Of a stretch of DNA of 64,000 nt, positions 23,551 through 37,689 are shown in pieces. How positions within the stretch are numbered: position 1 is the first letter of the stretch; every line of letters begins with the position of its first letter. The notes beneath the pieces are model-generated. The model saw nothing but the letters and a program-made list of their open reading frames with translations. It was not told the DNA's origin and did not search any database. The stretch is from Viscum album (lineage: Eukaryota > Streptophyta > Magnoliopsida > Santalales > Viscaceae). The position numbers were made by a program, and so were the translations under genes. Where the stretch lies: positions 1,754,820,772-1,754,884,771 of the forward strand of contig OY728165.1 in assembly GCA_963277665.1 (NCBI GenBank), in the 5' to 3' direction.

Positions 23551-26500
23551 TGTCACGACCCGACCCTACCCGGGCTCGAGCCGCAACTACCCCAAGCCCG
23601 CCTCCATAGGCCAGGGGCTGGCGACCAGTACTGAAGGCACAACAACTCGGGGAGTCCTTTGCCTAAGCACCTGTACACACACACACACAGCACACTCAAT
23701 GCAAAAGTGCATAGTAAATGAAAAGACAAGTAAAGAAAATGGGAAACTGCTATAAATAAACCACAAGATTTCATCGACCACTAAACATTACAGGGTATAA
23801 GCTGAAAAGAAAAGGGGAAAACATGTACCCAACCAAAACAAGTTCCACAACCCAACAACAGGTAAACCAAAAGAAACAGCTGATGGGTCTTCCACCTGGA
23901 ACCCGACCATGACCACCGCACGCGGTCCCAGCTCCCAAGCTCCTACGCTCCACTAAAGTCACACTCCACATGTCCATCGTCTGCAAGGGCACACCAAGTG
24001 CGGGAAAATCCCAAGCAGGGTTGAGTATAAAAATACTCGGTAGGATACCGCGAAGCCTCGAGGGAGAAACAAAGGAGGTACCGAAGGGTGAGCAGTAGAG
24101 CGAATATGGAGAAGTAAAAGAGTACAACAGAGAGTGCAGTAAAGAGTCCAGCTCAACCCAACAAGAGGAAGGATGGTAGACTCGTCCAGACAAAAGGAGC
24201 TAGAAACGGTGAGAAGACGAACTTCCCGTCGAGTCTTCGCTACCTTTAGGAGGAGAGTAGACTCTTCAAACCACGAGAAGCTAGACACGGGAAGCACATG
24301 GCATACCCCGCACATCTTCATCTTTCCTGGAAGGAGAGTATCAAAAACCCAAGGAGTGGGTACCAGAACAAGGTATATACATATCCTTATGCTTAGTGAG
24401 ATGCCCGAACAACGTCGTAAGTGGATCTCCATCCAGTAGCTCAGCCCACGAAAATAGTAGCGAACAGTCCCATAAGTAACCCCATAATCTATTCCCAACA
24501 TCTCGCACGTCTGCCCTTAACCACAAGACAAGGGTCCCAGTCACAGTACCATGATACTATCCGCTTTGGGCGCCACTAACTCGCCCACACAGTTTTAGAT
24601 CGCATCGCAAGAATGCGTCTCGGTGGGGAAAGCACCCCTCGAACTTGAGAGTTCTAGGGAAAGTCAAACCACACCTCGTCACTGCCCTATAGTAAAGAGG
24701 TCTCCTCAAAGTCATGGTTGTCACAACACTGACCCGTAACCAGGGGTCCCGCTCCAGAAATCATGGAGGAAAACCACAGGATAGCCTAGTATAAAGGACC
24801 AAGCCTCGAATGCCAACATGTGTCCCACTGCCCAGCCCTGCTGGAGGGTAATTAATAATAAGATATCAGGTGACCCACTGCCTAGCCCTGCTGGAGGGTA
24901 AACCATAATACATCATCCAGCGACCCACTGCCCAGCTCCGCTGGAGGGTAGACCATAAGACGTCATCCGGCGACCCATTGCCCAGCCCTGCTGGAGGGTA
25001 GACCTTAATACATCATCAGGCGACCCACTACCCAGCCCCGCTGGAGGGTAGACCTTAATACATCATCAGGCGACCCACTGCACATCCCCGCTGGAGGGTA
25101 GACCTGGAACTAGACAACAGGTGACCCACTGCCCAGCTGTGCTGGAGGGTAGACCCTAAGAGGTTGTCGGGTGACCCACTGCCCAGCCTCTGCTGGATGG
25201 TAGACCCTAATAGCATCGGGTGACCCACTGCCCAGTCTCTACTGGAGGGTAGACCCTAATACCGTCGGGTGACCCACTGCCCAGTCTCCACTGGAGGGTA
25301 GACCCTAAAATTCAGTAAGCAACCCACTGCCCAGCCCTGCTGGAGGGTACACCCGAAGAAGCAAATGAGTAACCCACTGCCCAGCCCCGCTGGATGGAAG
25401 AACTCAAAACTGCTCTAGACATCTCTACTGGATGGAACAACACTAGCCAACCGAACTCGGAGTGGGTGTCGCACAACCACCCAACCCCAGAATAACACTC
25501 CTAAAAGAGGTGCAGCGTCTGCTCCAGCACTGGGTGTCACTAGCACCGCTACCGGCCAATCCATCGCAAGTGAAACCAGGGGGAGAACACTCAACTCTGT
25601 TGTTCAAACAAACACACAGAGAGACCCTCTATGCAACGAGAGGTCCAACTACATGAAATAGAACCCAGCACGCACTTGGGGCCCACACGACGTGTGGCCC
25701 CAAGTCAAACCCCAACCAAGAACACAAACAGTCTCAGGTACGAACCACACGTACCTCCAAGCGCTCTTGTATACTCCCAGAGTAAACCACGTCTCCAGCC
25801 CAACGACTATCGTGCACACGGCACCCAGCGTCCACATGAAGGTGTGACGTAACAACTCCACCTCAAAGGCCCAGGCACGGCCAGCCACATCTCGTAAAGT
25901 ATTTACATCACTCTCCAAAGAGTGTGCGATCACATGCAGAGGGTCTGCTACAAACATGGTAGGACGAACCACCACCGGAGCACCTCTCATGCTCCATATT
26001 TAACAAGATCGCGCAAGAGGCACCGCACCACCAAACAGATCGCATTGTTTTCATCCTCGCGGAAAAACACGCGAGATCGAAACTTACTCGCCTAGAACGG
26101 ATATCCGACGGAAAAGTCACCAACACTACCTCACTCCCGAACGGCGTCCCGTGATACTGATCCTCAGCCCTGAAAACAGTCGGGCGCATCACACCATTGC
26201 GATCTCTTCGAGAAAACACGTCAAAAGCACTACTCACATGAGTGAAACAGATATCTGGAGAAAAAGATACATTCCGGCGCACCGTACAGGAGCGGTGCTT
26301 TGTGGGACCCGCATCTCGGTCCTGAAATCCAACGAACGGATCACACCATTGAGATCCTCTCGAAAAAGTACACGAAATAGACTATTCACTTGTCCAAAAT
26401 GGTTGCTTGGTGATAAAGCCTGAAATCACCGTCAACTCCCGGAACGGCCCTCGCGGGGCCGGCACCATCGTGCAGAATTATAGTGGGAAGACTGCGGCAA

Positions 26501-28296
26501 CTGGATGCCCTCCGAAAAACACCCAACATTGACTGCTCGCACGCCCCGAACGGACATCCGGTGAAAAAGGCGTGAAACGCTGCATGCAGATCGAAAGACG
26601 GTCCATGGGGCCCATGCCTCAAATCCTGTCCCAACGCCCAAAACTACCCTGGAAACCTTTTCCCGTGAACTAGGTTCCCAATGCCACTGACGGTGCTCAA
26701 AACGGACGACGGACGCATTCACGCTGTCCGAAACAAGATTCTCGGGGAATACGCTCGTCCCCTAAAGGACATGTCGCGCCTCTTCGGCCCCTCGTTTTTG
26801 GAATTAAAAATTCCCGAAACCATCTCAAAACATTCCCTTTAATGCAAGGTCAGTGGTTCCACTGACGGCGTGCAAAACGGATGCTCGTAACGAATTTTAC
26901 AGGTGTCAAAAATTCAAAGAGGGGGGGGGGGCACTCCCTAGGCTCGGACTGGCCCGGTCCGCCCTCATCCGGCCCGTGGCCCGGCCGTGGGCCTGGTTCA
27001 GTCCGCCGTGGCCAGCTTCCTCGACCGGCCATCAAGGCCGGTCTCCTTTCCCCCATAGCGACCCGCGACATGCGGGTCGCGGTCGCGCCGCACGCGGGGT
27101 CGCGCACCCTGCGGTTCCCACCTCTGCCCTAAGCCGGAGCCGCCCGGCCGCCTGCCGGCTGCCACCTTCCGCCTACCGAAGCCGGCCCTCCATCTCCCTC
27201 GCACACCCAGCCACCACATGCTGTCGCCTGGCTCGCCGCACCACCGCCTGGCATGGCCGACCGTTGCGCCTACCCGCCGGAACGCCCCACATCTCCTCTG
27301 CAAACCCGCAATATTCGGCGAAAGATTGCGGGTTCCTCCGAACTCCAAAACCAAATACGAAAGAAGCGTCAGAAAGAGAATAAAATACACTTTGCATTCA
27401 TGGAATTTTTTTTATAAATAGACAGAGATTTAATACAAAAATTCGTTCTCTAAGTAGGTACGGGAATAGAAAATGCAAATGACAAAACACTACCTCATGG
27501 GCGTCGCCCGGAGCTTCATGGGGAGTCTGTCGCCGCTCTGCTGCCTTACCGGAGTTCACCTCACTGGATCTCGCCTCGCCAGAGCTGCCTCGCCGGAGGT
27601 GAAGGAGGGGGGGGGGAAGGGTTTGAGGAAGAAGAAGAAGATGAAGGGGGGGTGTTTAAGTACAAATCACTTAAACGCCCGCCCGACAGCCCCGAACCCG
27701 AACTCCCGACAGGGTCGGGATTTAGCCTCCCCTAGGCTAAGAACCACGCTCTTAGCGCAATGGCGGTCTCAGAATTTTATTACGAGACCCCGTTCAAAAG
27801 TTATTAAACTCAGCGCCTGAGGCCGCCAAATTATGAAAACGCCCCTGGGGCCTTTTTTCACAAACGGCCCGCGCCCGCGAAACTTATACCCCTCCTTGGG
27901 TAAACGGCATGCTCCGAACTCAACGGTTCCCTCGGTTTTCCAATCCGAGCCACCGTTTAAGAGATACTAGCATTTCACCATTAAACGAATTAATTAATTT
28001 GTTTAATCTGTTTAACTTTCCAGAAGCGGGCGAGGTGTCCAAACATCCCGTGCCGACAAGTTTTATGTCGTTCCTAGGGTAAAAATCCCATTTCGGACCC
28101 ATCGGTATACTCGGATCACTGATCCGGAACTCCATTTAAGAGTTATCCCATTTATTTATCGCTTCCAGTGTGAACAGACTGAAAATTTAATTCCGGCCAC
28201 TCCGGGGCTCGGAATCGCACGCCGTCTGAAGGCTCTGCTCTGGAATGTCATCAAGAATATTCCAAAGTCTTTCGTAGAAAAACCCAGGTTCTTACA
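23551..28296 (-). repeat. 5' LTR of the GC-rich element
   Basis: Colinear partner of 16586-21351 along its full length, with scattered substitutions and small indels. Its terminal dinucleotides are intact (TG...CA on either strand). It carries the ~50-bp array at 24820-25440, the GC-dense block at about 26930-27290 (slightly shorter than in the other copy), and the purine tract plus GTTTAAGT inverted repeat at 27598-27676. Transcription would start within it and run leftward. Confidence 0.93.
24820..25440. repeat. Tandem array of a ~50-bp unit inside the 5' LTR
   Basis: Same unit, similar copy number and same order of unit variants as the array at 17855-18480. The early units have ATAATACATCATC tails and the later ones CTAATA..GTCGGGT tails. 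This means the two arrays were copied together at insertion and have mostly changed by point mutation since. Confidence 0.93.
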
Positions 28297-28301
28297 TCAT
28301 A
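28297..28301. repeat. Target-site duplication TCATA (right)
   Basis: TCATA follows the last LTR base and matches 16581-16585. Removing 16586-28301 would rejoin two AT-rich segments of like character. Confidence 0.95.
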
Positions 28302-31300
28302 GAAAACATGTTTTAATATATGATCATATATAACATTAATTCATTATTTTTTTAATATTACTTTGTTATGGGTATATAAATATTTACACCTCTTATGAAT
28401 GAAAATATCCTTAATTTATTAAACAAATATATATATATTATCACTATCATAACAAATAACCTATATTGAGGACATTTAATATGTAAAACATAATATTTAT
28501 ATGATCAAATGATAAATAAAATTTAATATGTAATAGTATTATATTCCACATATTGTAAACTTATGTGATTTTTTTACAATAATCTAAACTTCCCTAATGT
28601 CCTAAAGTAAATTAAATTAATAACAACAATAATGTATGCCATTATATAATAATCTTAAAATTGAAAATTATATATTCATAATATCTAAATGAAAATAGTA
28701 GAAAATAAGGTCAAATAAATATCTATATATTAATTAGAAATCACATATATCATAATATCATATTAATATTATATCTACAAGAATTTCAATCAAAAACGGA
28801 AAAAATGAAATTGACATATTATAAATGAATATAAAACACATTATGATATAATAAATTAATGAGGGATCTGGTTTTCATGGAATTGATAGATTATATGTAT
28901 ATATTATTATAAAATTGAATATTAAGTATCATAGGATCATTTCAAATCTATAAAATATATATTGATATATTCTAGTCATTTATGGAAAAGTCACCATTAT
29001 GTGTAAATAGTTGATTTAAATTTCAGAAAAAATGATAGTTCAGTAGTGTACCAAGTCATGAACAAAGTAGGAGGACTAAAATTTTTCATAGTTTTGTGAT
29101 TTAAATGATATGATAAAAAATAACATGAAACTGATGTGTGTGAATATAATTGGAAAATATAAAAAAGGAAAGAATAAAACCAAAAATGTATCTCCATGAA
29201 ATTTGGAATTATTTTAATGTTAAATCTGAATTCATTGAATGATGGAATAAACAAAAATTAAATACTCATGCATTCCATTCATTAAACTATCATTATTGAG
29301 ATTCATTGGCTACATGGAGACACAAAATTTCAATGAATATAGAATCCGTCAAATTTAAAATTATGGCCCCCATAAGGTTTCATATCTTAATTCACTAGAG
29401 GAAATTAGTTTTCAATTTCATTATGTCGTGTTTCAAATGATTCTCTAAGAATAGGTGGTTAGGTTGGGCTTGTTAGGCCATTATTGGCATGGTTTTCACT
29501 CTCATGTGTTTTGGAATCACACCTTACACAACGAAAACTATAATTAATATGTTTTTTTTTCAATGTGAATATTGTGTGTAAAACTCTTGTATTTACCCAA
29601 CAGTCTAAAATATCTATATGACTATTCTTTTATAGATAGACACTTGTGTTTGTGAAAATCAAATATCACTAAATAATACATATTAATAGGATTCCCAAAA
29701 AATATAGTTCTATAGAAATTATGAAATTAGGAATACTCACCTAAGAATTAACTCAAAATAGATTAATTGAAGGAACGTTTATTAAAATATCTCACATGTA
29801 TTTAGAAATAACTTCTCGAGAGACACATAGTTTAATAAAAAATATGATTTAAAGGGGATAAAATATAAACAATATTATAGTTAAAAAAAATATCCAAAGA
29901 CAAATGAAGTTATTCTATATCTTATTATACTAATGTATATATACTCTATTTGATCAATCCTTCTTCATTTCATATAATCCATTCTATTGGGAAAGATTCT
30001 ATAAAAAATCAAGTTCCACTATTATTGTTCATTTTCATCAAATTGGCGTACACTCATATATTCCTCATCAGCATAAAAACTCATTTCACAATGGTATTTG
30101 AATATTCATATCATGCATCAACATGGCTATAAAAGTTAATATTTATTCATTTAAGATCATATCTCCTTGATTTATTGATCCACCTCTTTTATTGATATAT
30201 TGAAATGTGATTATTTTTATTGGTTCGATTATAAGCTTCTACATGAAATTATAAAAAAGAATATATTTATATCCAATATATTTATCATTTCGTCCAATTG
30301 TAATGAGTATTTACATCAATAACATCGGGGAAACATTGTTATACCACCTAAAATTATCATGGTTGACTTGAAGAGTCTTTTATAATGATTATGGACTATA
30401 AAAAATTGATTACAATTATAGATTTTTTTGGTAAATAAATTTTATGTTCGGACAATATTTAGTTCTATACTGGTAATCAAATAGATCTTTGGGAAATATA
30501 TTATAAAACATGACCATGAAAACACAGTCATGTGTAATCCCTGATGTGACATTGTTATTCAATTGTATTATCAATGTCTTTCCTTACGCAACACTAGAAC
30601 AACCGAGGAAAAATAATTATGATTGTCAAACATCCCCAAATGTAGTACCTCATAATATAGAGGAAATTATATGAAATTAAATGTTTTTATGGGATTCAAG
30701 GATATTATTTATTCATAAATTAGTATATAAATCACCCATGTTTCTTTGTTTATGTTGTAATGTATTTTGAATTAACTCTGAGTTGCATCATTATTTGGTA
30801 CTGAATTCCCCTGATTCTCTACGAGGTTACATAGACCACATAAATATAATCTGTCTCAATCAGGGTATTTTTTTAACAAGGAAATGTAATTTTATTGATA
30901 ACTGTGATGTTGAAATGGTTCCCTAGCATAGTTTAAATGCTATCAATGTTTAATGAATATATTACAGTAATATTAATATAAGTGAATAAAATAATAAACT
31001 AATTGAATCAGTTAATGAATCATCATAAAATATATATGTTACAATATTAAACGGTCTATAAATTAAATATAGGTTTGTATTTATTGTGTTCTAAATTGAT
31101 GTTTCAAGTATTAGAAAAAGATGACAAAAACTATGAATTAATGTACTTTTCTCCAAAAATAAATTTTAAAAAAACAATCATTTTATAATATAAATTTATT
31201 TATTCAATTTTGGGATGAAATAGTCATAAATTAGACTAAGATTATACTAAATATTGGTTATTATTTTCAACATATAACCAATATAATAAAAATAATATTG

Positions 31301-33640
31301 ACATCATGAACCAATCTAAACCTTTGTTTAATGAATTACACAATTTAACATAAGTAAAGTCAATAATTACATGGATTTTAAATGAATAAAATTATATTTT
31401 TTATCATTTAAGGAAACCAATTTCATCAACCCCTTCTCAAATAAATCTTACAGTGTCATTGATTGGAATTTGATCCCGCAAATATTTTCAGGTATAGTAA
31501 ACTATGATGCATGATTGTAATTATTCATTAAGTGAAAAAACACGCTAAGGTCTCACTATCTACAAATGTAGGGCACAAACACCAATTTTATTTAATTTTA
31601 ATTTTTTATTTATAATTTCTGAAATGTAAAAAAAATAGTGGTGTAGAAAATCGTGAACTAAAAATGTGAAAATATAGTCACCCATAATATTATTACTGAT
31701 AATCAAGGAATTCATGCAACATTTATCAACCTACTCTCAAAATCGTTTTTTAATATTATTTAAGGGATTTTAGTAACAATTATTTTTATACACACATGGA
31801 CCTTATATACATGAAAACACAGTTCACGATCGTACCAATTCTAGACTAATTCATAAATTTCATACATAATTTACATCTTAAATGGAGTTATGAAATGATT
31901 TATTTACAAAACTCATCAACCTAACCATTTCCATGATTTTAGACCAAATTAACTTTTATTAATAAGAAAAAGGTACCTATAATACCCTAATATAAATATA
32001 TTAATAAGAATCATAATTTCAATAATCATGTCATTTTCCCCCCATAACAGTTTCTACAAAAAATAAAAGTGGCTTATCCATTTTACCAATTTCTCCCCAA
32101 CATAGAATATAAAATGTTTTTATTAAATGTTACTAATGTGGGGTAGGTAGTTTATAGATAATAAAATCATGAAAAAATAAATTAATTTAAAGGTATGATA
32201 GTTACTACCCTCATTAGTTATGACTCTTTACTTTGATAGTCAGTTAGGTTTCATGTTTTACATTGTAAATTGTGATGGAAAGTTCCAATAAATTGACATA
32301 GGGTCATAAAATAGTGTAATTGTTGCTGAATATTGAAAAACTAAAAACTAACATATATTTAAAACAATGCATATAAATGTCAGCACCGTGTTCTTTTTAA
32401 TAGTATTGAATCCATTATGTGACAAAAATTATTAATTTAAATACTTAATTATGCGATAATATGAATTCCCTTCGAGATCATGGAGGTGTCTAGGGTTTCT
32501 GGAGCTCATTCAGAGGTCAAAACCCAGGTTTATGGGTGAAAAAGAGTTGTCACGCTATTAGTAGAAAACATTTTGGGTAAGATGTATAGTTAGATAAAAC
32601 ATTTTAATTCTAGAAAGTGGATTACTTCATGACTCATGTTTAGAATAACTATGCAATTTGGGGTACACTAACATGGAGACATGTTTATAGTTTTTTGATG
32701 GTGTCCAAGACAAAGTTTGAGCACAGTTAGTCAAATTGTGAATACAAACCATGTGGGGTGCGAATTTACAATAGAAAAGGGATCATGTTTGCTATATTAT
32801 TTGTCCAACAGTGTAATGAAATTGGGTATCATAATAAATTGGGAAAAATTTCCAAAATTTCCACATTTTCTATATAACGTAAAATCTCATTTATCATTTC
32901 TCATGTAGGAAAAATTTTGGTCTTTCAGAAGACCTATTATAAGACTAAATTTGGAATCTAGAGAACTCATTCATCAAAACTCAGGAATAAAGAACCATTT
33001 GTCTAATCAGATCTATATTAGTTTTTTTTCAATTCATTTTATTCCATTACTCTATTGTTTTGGTATTGGCAGTTCTATTTATGTGGAAGATAATTTTCCC
33101 CATTACTACATTCTTCATTTCTTGTTCAATCTTCCCCCAATATGATCCAAATAAAGAGATAATAATAGTTAATTAATCTTCTACAGACCTACAATTGATG
33201 GTATCATTCATTTACTTCATGTAGAAGTGTTTATATATATGTGGTTGGTCTGTGAGCCCAAATATTAGGGTGATGTCATTGAAATGGAATATAACCCTTG
33301 AGATAAATAGATAGGTATGGCCTATAAAATTATCACAACACATTGATTAATTAATAAAGGTTAATGAAATATATTTGGATCCACATCATTAATGTGTTGA
33401 TTAATTAAATGGACCACATTGGATGGAATCTGAATATGGATACCATTGATGTATCCAATATTCCTTGTTGACATTGGATGTTAAATATTGAATTTTCTAT
33501 TGTTTTTTAATTAAATTTCTAATTGTATTCTGAATGGTAATGTGAAAAATAACATGAATTTATGAATAAAATTGTCTATAATGACCATAACCATTGGCAT
33601 AGGACATGTAATAGGATTATTAAGAATGAGTTAGTTCTTA
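28302..33640. other. AT-rich, no gene recognised
   Basis: This is the continuation of the target DNA that was split by the GC-rich element. Open frames at 28997-29254 (-), 29950-30132 (+), 32717-32908 (+) and 32951-33145 (+) show no known motif. A short repetition of TTGATTAATTAA occurs at about 33341 and 33399. I see no gag or pol match, RNA gene or tandem array. Confidence 0.4.
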
Positions 33641-35990
33641 AAATAATTCCCCATTTATTTTAAATAGGGACAATTACGTCTAAAAGTATTCCATGTCTTG
33701 AGTATACTTTGGAGGTGGGATTGTATTGAAATGAAAAAGTTTAAGACTTTTATATAACTCAATAACTTTTATTGAAGGATCAAATGTCTTTTGTGCCAAG
33801 TAAGTTCTTATAAGAACATCATGGAAGGAATCATTTGAAATATTCCATTCAATATTCCTAAGTGAAACTTTGATTCCATATAAATATTTCCAAATGACAG
33901 TATCATGGGGGTGTGACAATGATATTCTTGAATTATTCTTGGATTCGTTATTGATTTCCAAGGATGAACTAATGTGGTTGTTGATCATATACAACATTGG
34001 TGATACATGGGATCCCCTAGTGGACATCCAAGGATAGACTCGATTGGTTATGTTTTTAAACAAAATATATAGATATAATCAGATTTAAATGAGGAATTCT
34101 TTGAATAATATTATAGGGTTCATGGTATATGTTACACCCGGGGAAATACATGGATCCCAAATTAGGGATTCCAATGTTATTATCAGGTTATGAATGTAAT
34201 AATTAATGAAATGATTTATATGATGTGTCCTCCATGAAAAAAAAATATTATTGGATTCGGTGAGAGACATCTACCTTATAGATGGGATGTTTATGAAAAT
34301 GTTGATCATATATCATTATGAGTGATTTTAGGATATGTGAAAAGTGTGGAAATAAATTATTAAATGCGATTGAATAATTAAATAAACATGATTATAAAAT
34401 AATACATGTTTGACTATTTATTCAGAGACTTTTGGAAGAAGACGAAGAACCTAGTAGAGGATGAGTGACCATGGGGACCCATAACATAATGGGTTTTTTT
34501 ACTTTTAGTCCATAATTTACATTTCTTTTAAATCATGAACGCAATTATTATTATAAATTCACAGATTGGATGCTATTACGCCATTGGGTTGCTTACTATT
34601 AGGAATGTTTCTCACACCTTGTTCAGGACATGGAGGGGTACCCGAACAGACAATATTATTATAGTTATGAACCAAGGAATGAAATATACTATTTCTACGT
34701 GATTAGATATTATGCACAGTGGAGGATGGGATCGGGAGGAGGCTTATGATGTTAGCTATATTGTTTTTCCTCATTTATTTATTTTGTCACATATATTTAA
34801 ATTATTCTATGTATACCTATTTCAATTATTTTGTAGAAACATAACATCTATCATCCTCATATTTTATTTGAGATCCCTTTCTTGTTTAGTTTATCAGTAT
34901 CTATTCTTGATGTTCATCTATTATCTGATTCATTTTCCATTTTCCTAAAATAGAATTCCCATGTGTGGCTTTTAAATTTATTGTATGATTGATTTGATAT
35001 ATTCCGAAGATATGTGTTATTTTATATCCTTCGTAAAACACTCTGGGGATGAAGGAATAGCCTCCACACATACACAACCTAGTCCCTCCCTTGGATGTTG
35101 ACTGGAATTTGAATATGGGGAGATGCACTTGAGGCCATGTTTCCAACCGAGCTCGGGGCACCATCAGTGGATCCTAGTTCTGTTATGTTTAAAAGTGGTC
35201 GAAGATTTTTTTTTCTTGTTTTCTATTTGGTTACAATATATAGGGAATTGAATGAAATAGAATTTGGTAATGATATGTTCTTGGTTGTATCTAACCCACA
35301 TAAATGAATAATGCTAAATTATCTCGAATGGAATTGAATTTTTCATGATTTTGGCTATTATTTTTTAATTGATTCCATCATTGGGTGATGCGCATCAATT
35401 ATCATGTTTTTATTTACATGCATGTGGGTTATAGTTTTTTCAACACAATAATATGTGCTTATTCTATATCATGAATTATTTTAGTAACATTACAGGAATC
35501 ACAAGCCATGCATTATACCATGTCATATGAGATGCATTACTAATTATAGGATGTTGTGATAAGTTCTGTTCTAGTTATACTCTCTATTGTGATAGAAATC
35601 TAAAATGTGATATGGTATGTATTCAGTTATTCCATATTTTGGTTCATTAGGAGTGTGATCCCAAATGAATCATAAATTTGTGAGAAATTTAGTTCAACGT
35701 GTTTAGAATGAATTTACAGAGAATGAAAATTCATATATGATTTAATGGAATAATGAAAATTTTCAGATAATAGAACCTAACCTAGAGACAACCATAGTTG
35801 TGGGTATTATGTATTAAATATTATGTTTATATATTATCCTTAAATCACCCAAATCAGAATCAATTATCTAGAGGGGTTGTATCTTCCTTATATAAGAAGG
35901 CTTGTATGTATCCTACTTCATAATATATACTTTTAGGGTTTTTGAATCTTGATATGAGGTTTGTTCATGTAATTTGTTCAGGTTTCCACC
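33641..35990 (+). repeat. Probable 5' LTR and leader of the plus-strand relic at 36-38 kb
   Basis: A TTGCTTACTATTAGG...TTTCTCACACC string near 34588-34620 resembles the TTACTGAG...CTCACCC motif in the 3' part of plant gypsy LTRs, in + orientation. A string near 35165 (CATCAG.GGATCCTAGTTC) weakly resembles a tRNA-Met primer site, and TTATATAAGAAGG occurs near 35890. None of these gives a secure boundary. The call rests mainly on position just before gag. The open frames 33680-34063 and 34085-34270 (-) and 34712-34948 (+) are unassigned. Confidence 0.35.
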
Positions 35991-36970
35991 ATGAATATTT
36001 CCAGTAATGATCTAGGAGTGCTACAATGATCATGCTCTAGAAACAATGATCCATAGATTACCAGTGTATCATCATTTAGTGCCAATTATATCTCATGAAG
36101 TTATAACAGACAAAGGGTTGGAGGAATAGTTTTAGGAATGAATTATATGAATTATGCAGACCATTCAGGGTGAATTGTTACTGACCCCAACTATGGACCA
36201 GTTTATGTGTGAGTTCTAGCTATAACATCAAACAAAATTTTAATGGATGGTGGAACACATCCTACAGAGTCATTGATAGAGGCCATGCTTTCTATTTTGG
36301 AGCATATAGAGATGCCTGCTATGTGGTGGGTAAAGATCTATATGTACATGTTGTGTGATTCTACCAATATATGGTGGGATTTCATTAATTATATTGGTTT
36401 TCATCAATATATGGAATGGAGGGATTTTCATACAGACATCTATGACAAATTCTACCAGAGACATTGAGGGTCGATAGAGCCTTAGTGTTCATGAATTTAT
36501 AGTAGGTTGTTTTATCAGATATGGATTATTTTTTTTGTTTTACAAAGCTCTAGAATATTGAAACTAATATGATAATGGACGAGTTATTTATATATGGGTC
36601 ATTTGAGGATGGTATCAGGTAGTATATCCTATCATCGTTGTATTTATATCCGCTGAATACAATTTATGGAATATTGAACCAAGTACTTATCATAGAGCAG
36701 AAACTGAGAGAAGTGGGCGTGTCATCTAGGGTGGTTTGACACCTAGATGTAGAACTATATTGACCAGTAGTTTGATGTGTCATATAGAGCTGCCATGTGG
36801 TTTCATCAGTATCTAGAGAATATACTGGAATATCTAGGAGAAGTTTCTCCAATGTAGTAGATAGGTACTTGTAAGGGTTCTTAACATGAGAGATCCAATT
36901 TCATGTTTATCATGTAACAAGATAGGTCATCTATAATGAATTTTCAGATCTTCTCTTCTAGATACTAGTG
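35991..36970 (+). pseudogene. Ty3/gypsy gag relic
   Basis: A possible start ATG lies at 35991. The clearest part is the open frame 36243-36467. It has DGGTHPTESLIEAMLS at its start (family form FDGG.DP..A..W). ATYML-like MYMLCDSTNIWWDFI follows, with the WW pair replaced by a single W context. WRDFHTDIYDKFYQ is the W..F...F...FY motif. Further on, VLIIEQKLRE near 36690 matches the conserved A.IIEQ end of the domain. A zinc-knuckle relic CLSCNKIGHL lies at 36900-36945, whose final Cys is now Phe. Stops and a frame change after 36467 disable it. Protease and RT follow on the same strand. Confidence 0.78.
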
Positions 36971-37189
36971 AGAGAGGGTCTACACCAATTACATGTACCG
37001 GAGCTGGGTTAACTAGATCTCATCTGGGAGGGAGCTAGGGTACAATAGGAAACAAATGTAGAGGAATGGGTAATGGTTGTGGTAGTAAGACCCCATATTT
37101 ATAAAGACAACACACTAGACCTTATCAGGGTATCCAAAGAGGATCACATGATAGTATACAAGAAAAATATATATATACTGAAACCTACC

Positions 37190-37340
37190 CCCTGATAAAT
37201 AGAATCATTGTCCTTCAACTGTGAGAGGTACTACACTAGATGAATCTATATTATCATATGTTCTTGTCAATATTGGTGCTTCACATATTTTTATTTCATT
37301 GAAAATTGTGGAGTGACTTGTGCTCTATTTTATGAACCCT
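37190..37340 (+). pseudogene. Ty3/gypsy aspartic protease relic
   Basis: Near 37255-37300 the plus strand reads VLVNIGASHIFISLKIVE, the counterpart of the ALFDSGASHSFIS motif that forms the protease active site. The catalytic Asp has become Asn, so the enzyme would be inactive even without the nearby stops. It lies between gag and RT, as expected. Confidence 0.8.
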
Positions 37341-37689
37341 GATGGATTTATGACACTTGTTAGTCTGTTAGGATTTTGAAAAAATAATGTAAATATATAT
37401 ATGTATTTCACAAATAATATTGGATGGTGTCACTTTATATGGGATAAATTTTTCCTCTTGATAGTAGTTATTGACTTCATTCTTTGGATGTACTATATAG
37501 TTACCTTTCAGTATTTCATTTATTGTTATAATTGTAGGGGTCCTTCATATCACCCATGGGTGGAGTGTTCATTCCCAAGTTAAATAGGATGTATAGGAAA
37601 GTTGAGATTCACTTCAACATCAAGGGATGAAAATTACGATATTCCATATTTTAATATTATATCTAGATGATCAGGGAACACATTAGTAA

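Larger units (their letters stand above)
16586..28296 (-). mobile_element. GC-rich non-autonomous LTR retrotransposon, gag-only, minus strand
   Basis: The element is 11,711 bp, with LTRs of about 4,766 and 4,746 bp and an interior of only about 2.2 kb. Orientation is fixed by three signs. A TGGTATCAGAGG primer site lies beside the right LTR on the minus strand. A GAAGGAGGGAATGA polypurine tract lies beside the left LTR. Gag is read on the minus strand. Each LTR begins TGTAAGAACC (minus strand) and ends GGTCGTGACA. TCATA duplications flank it. The first hundred bases of the two LTRs differ at roughly one site in ten, so it is neither recent nor ancient compared with its neighbours. No protease, RT, RNase H or IN is readable. 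The structure agrees with the described class of gag-bearing terminal-repeat elements that depend on another element's pol. Confidence 0.93.

Noticed and set aside
33680..34063. Minus-strand 127-codon open frame, the longest outside the GC-rich region's LTRs and gag
   Set aside because: I recognise no family motif. In this AT-rich context it may be chance or part of an LTR, so no product was called.
35160..35185. Possible tRNA-Met primer site for the 36-38 kb relic
   Set aside because: The match to TGGTATCAGAGC is poor and no LTR edge is visible next to it, so it was only mentioned, not called.
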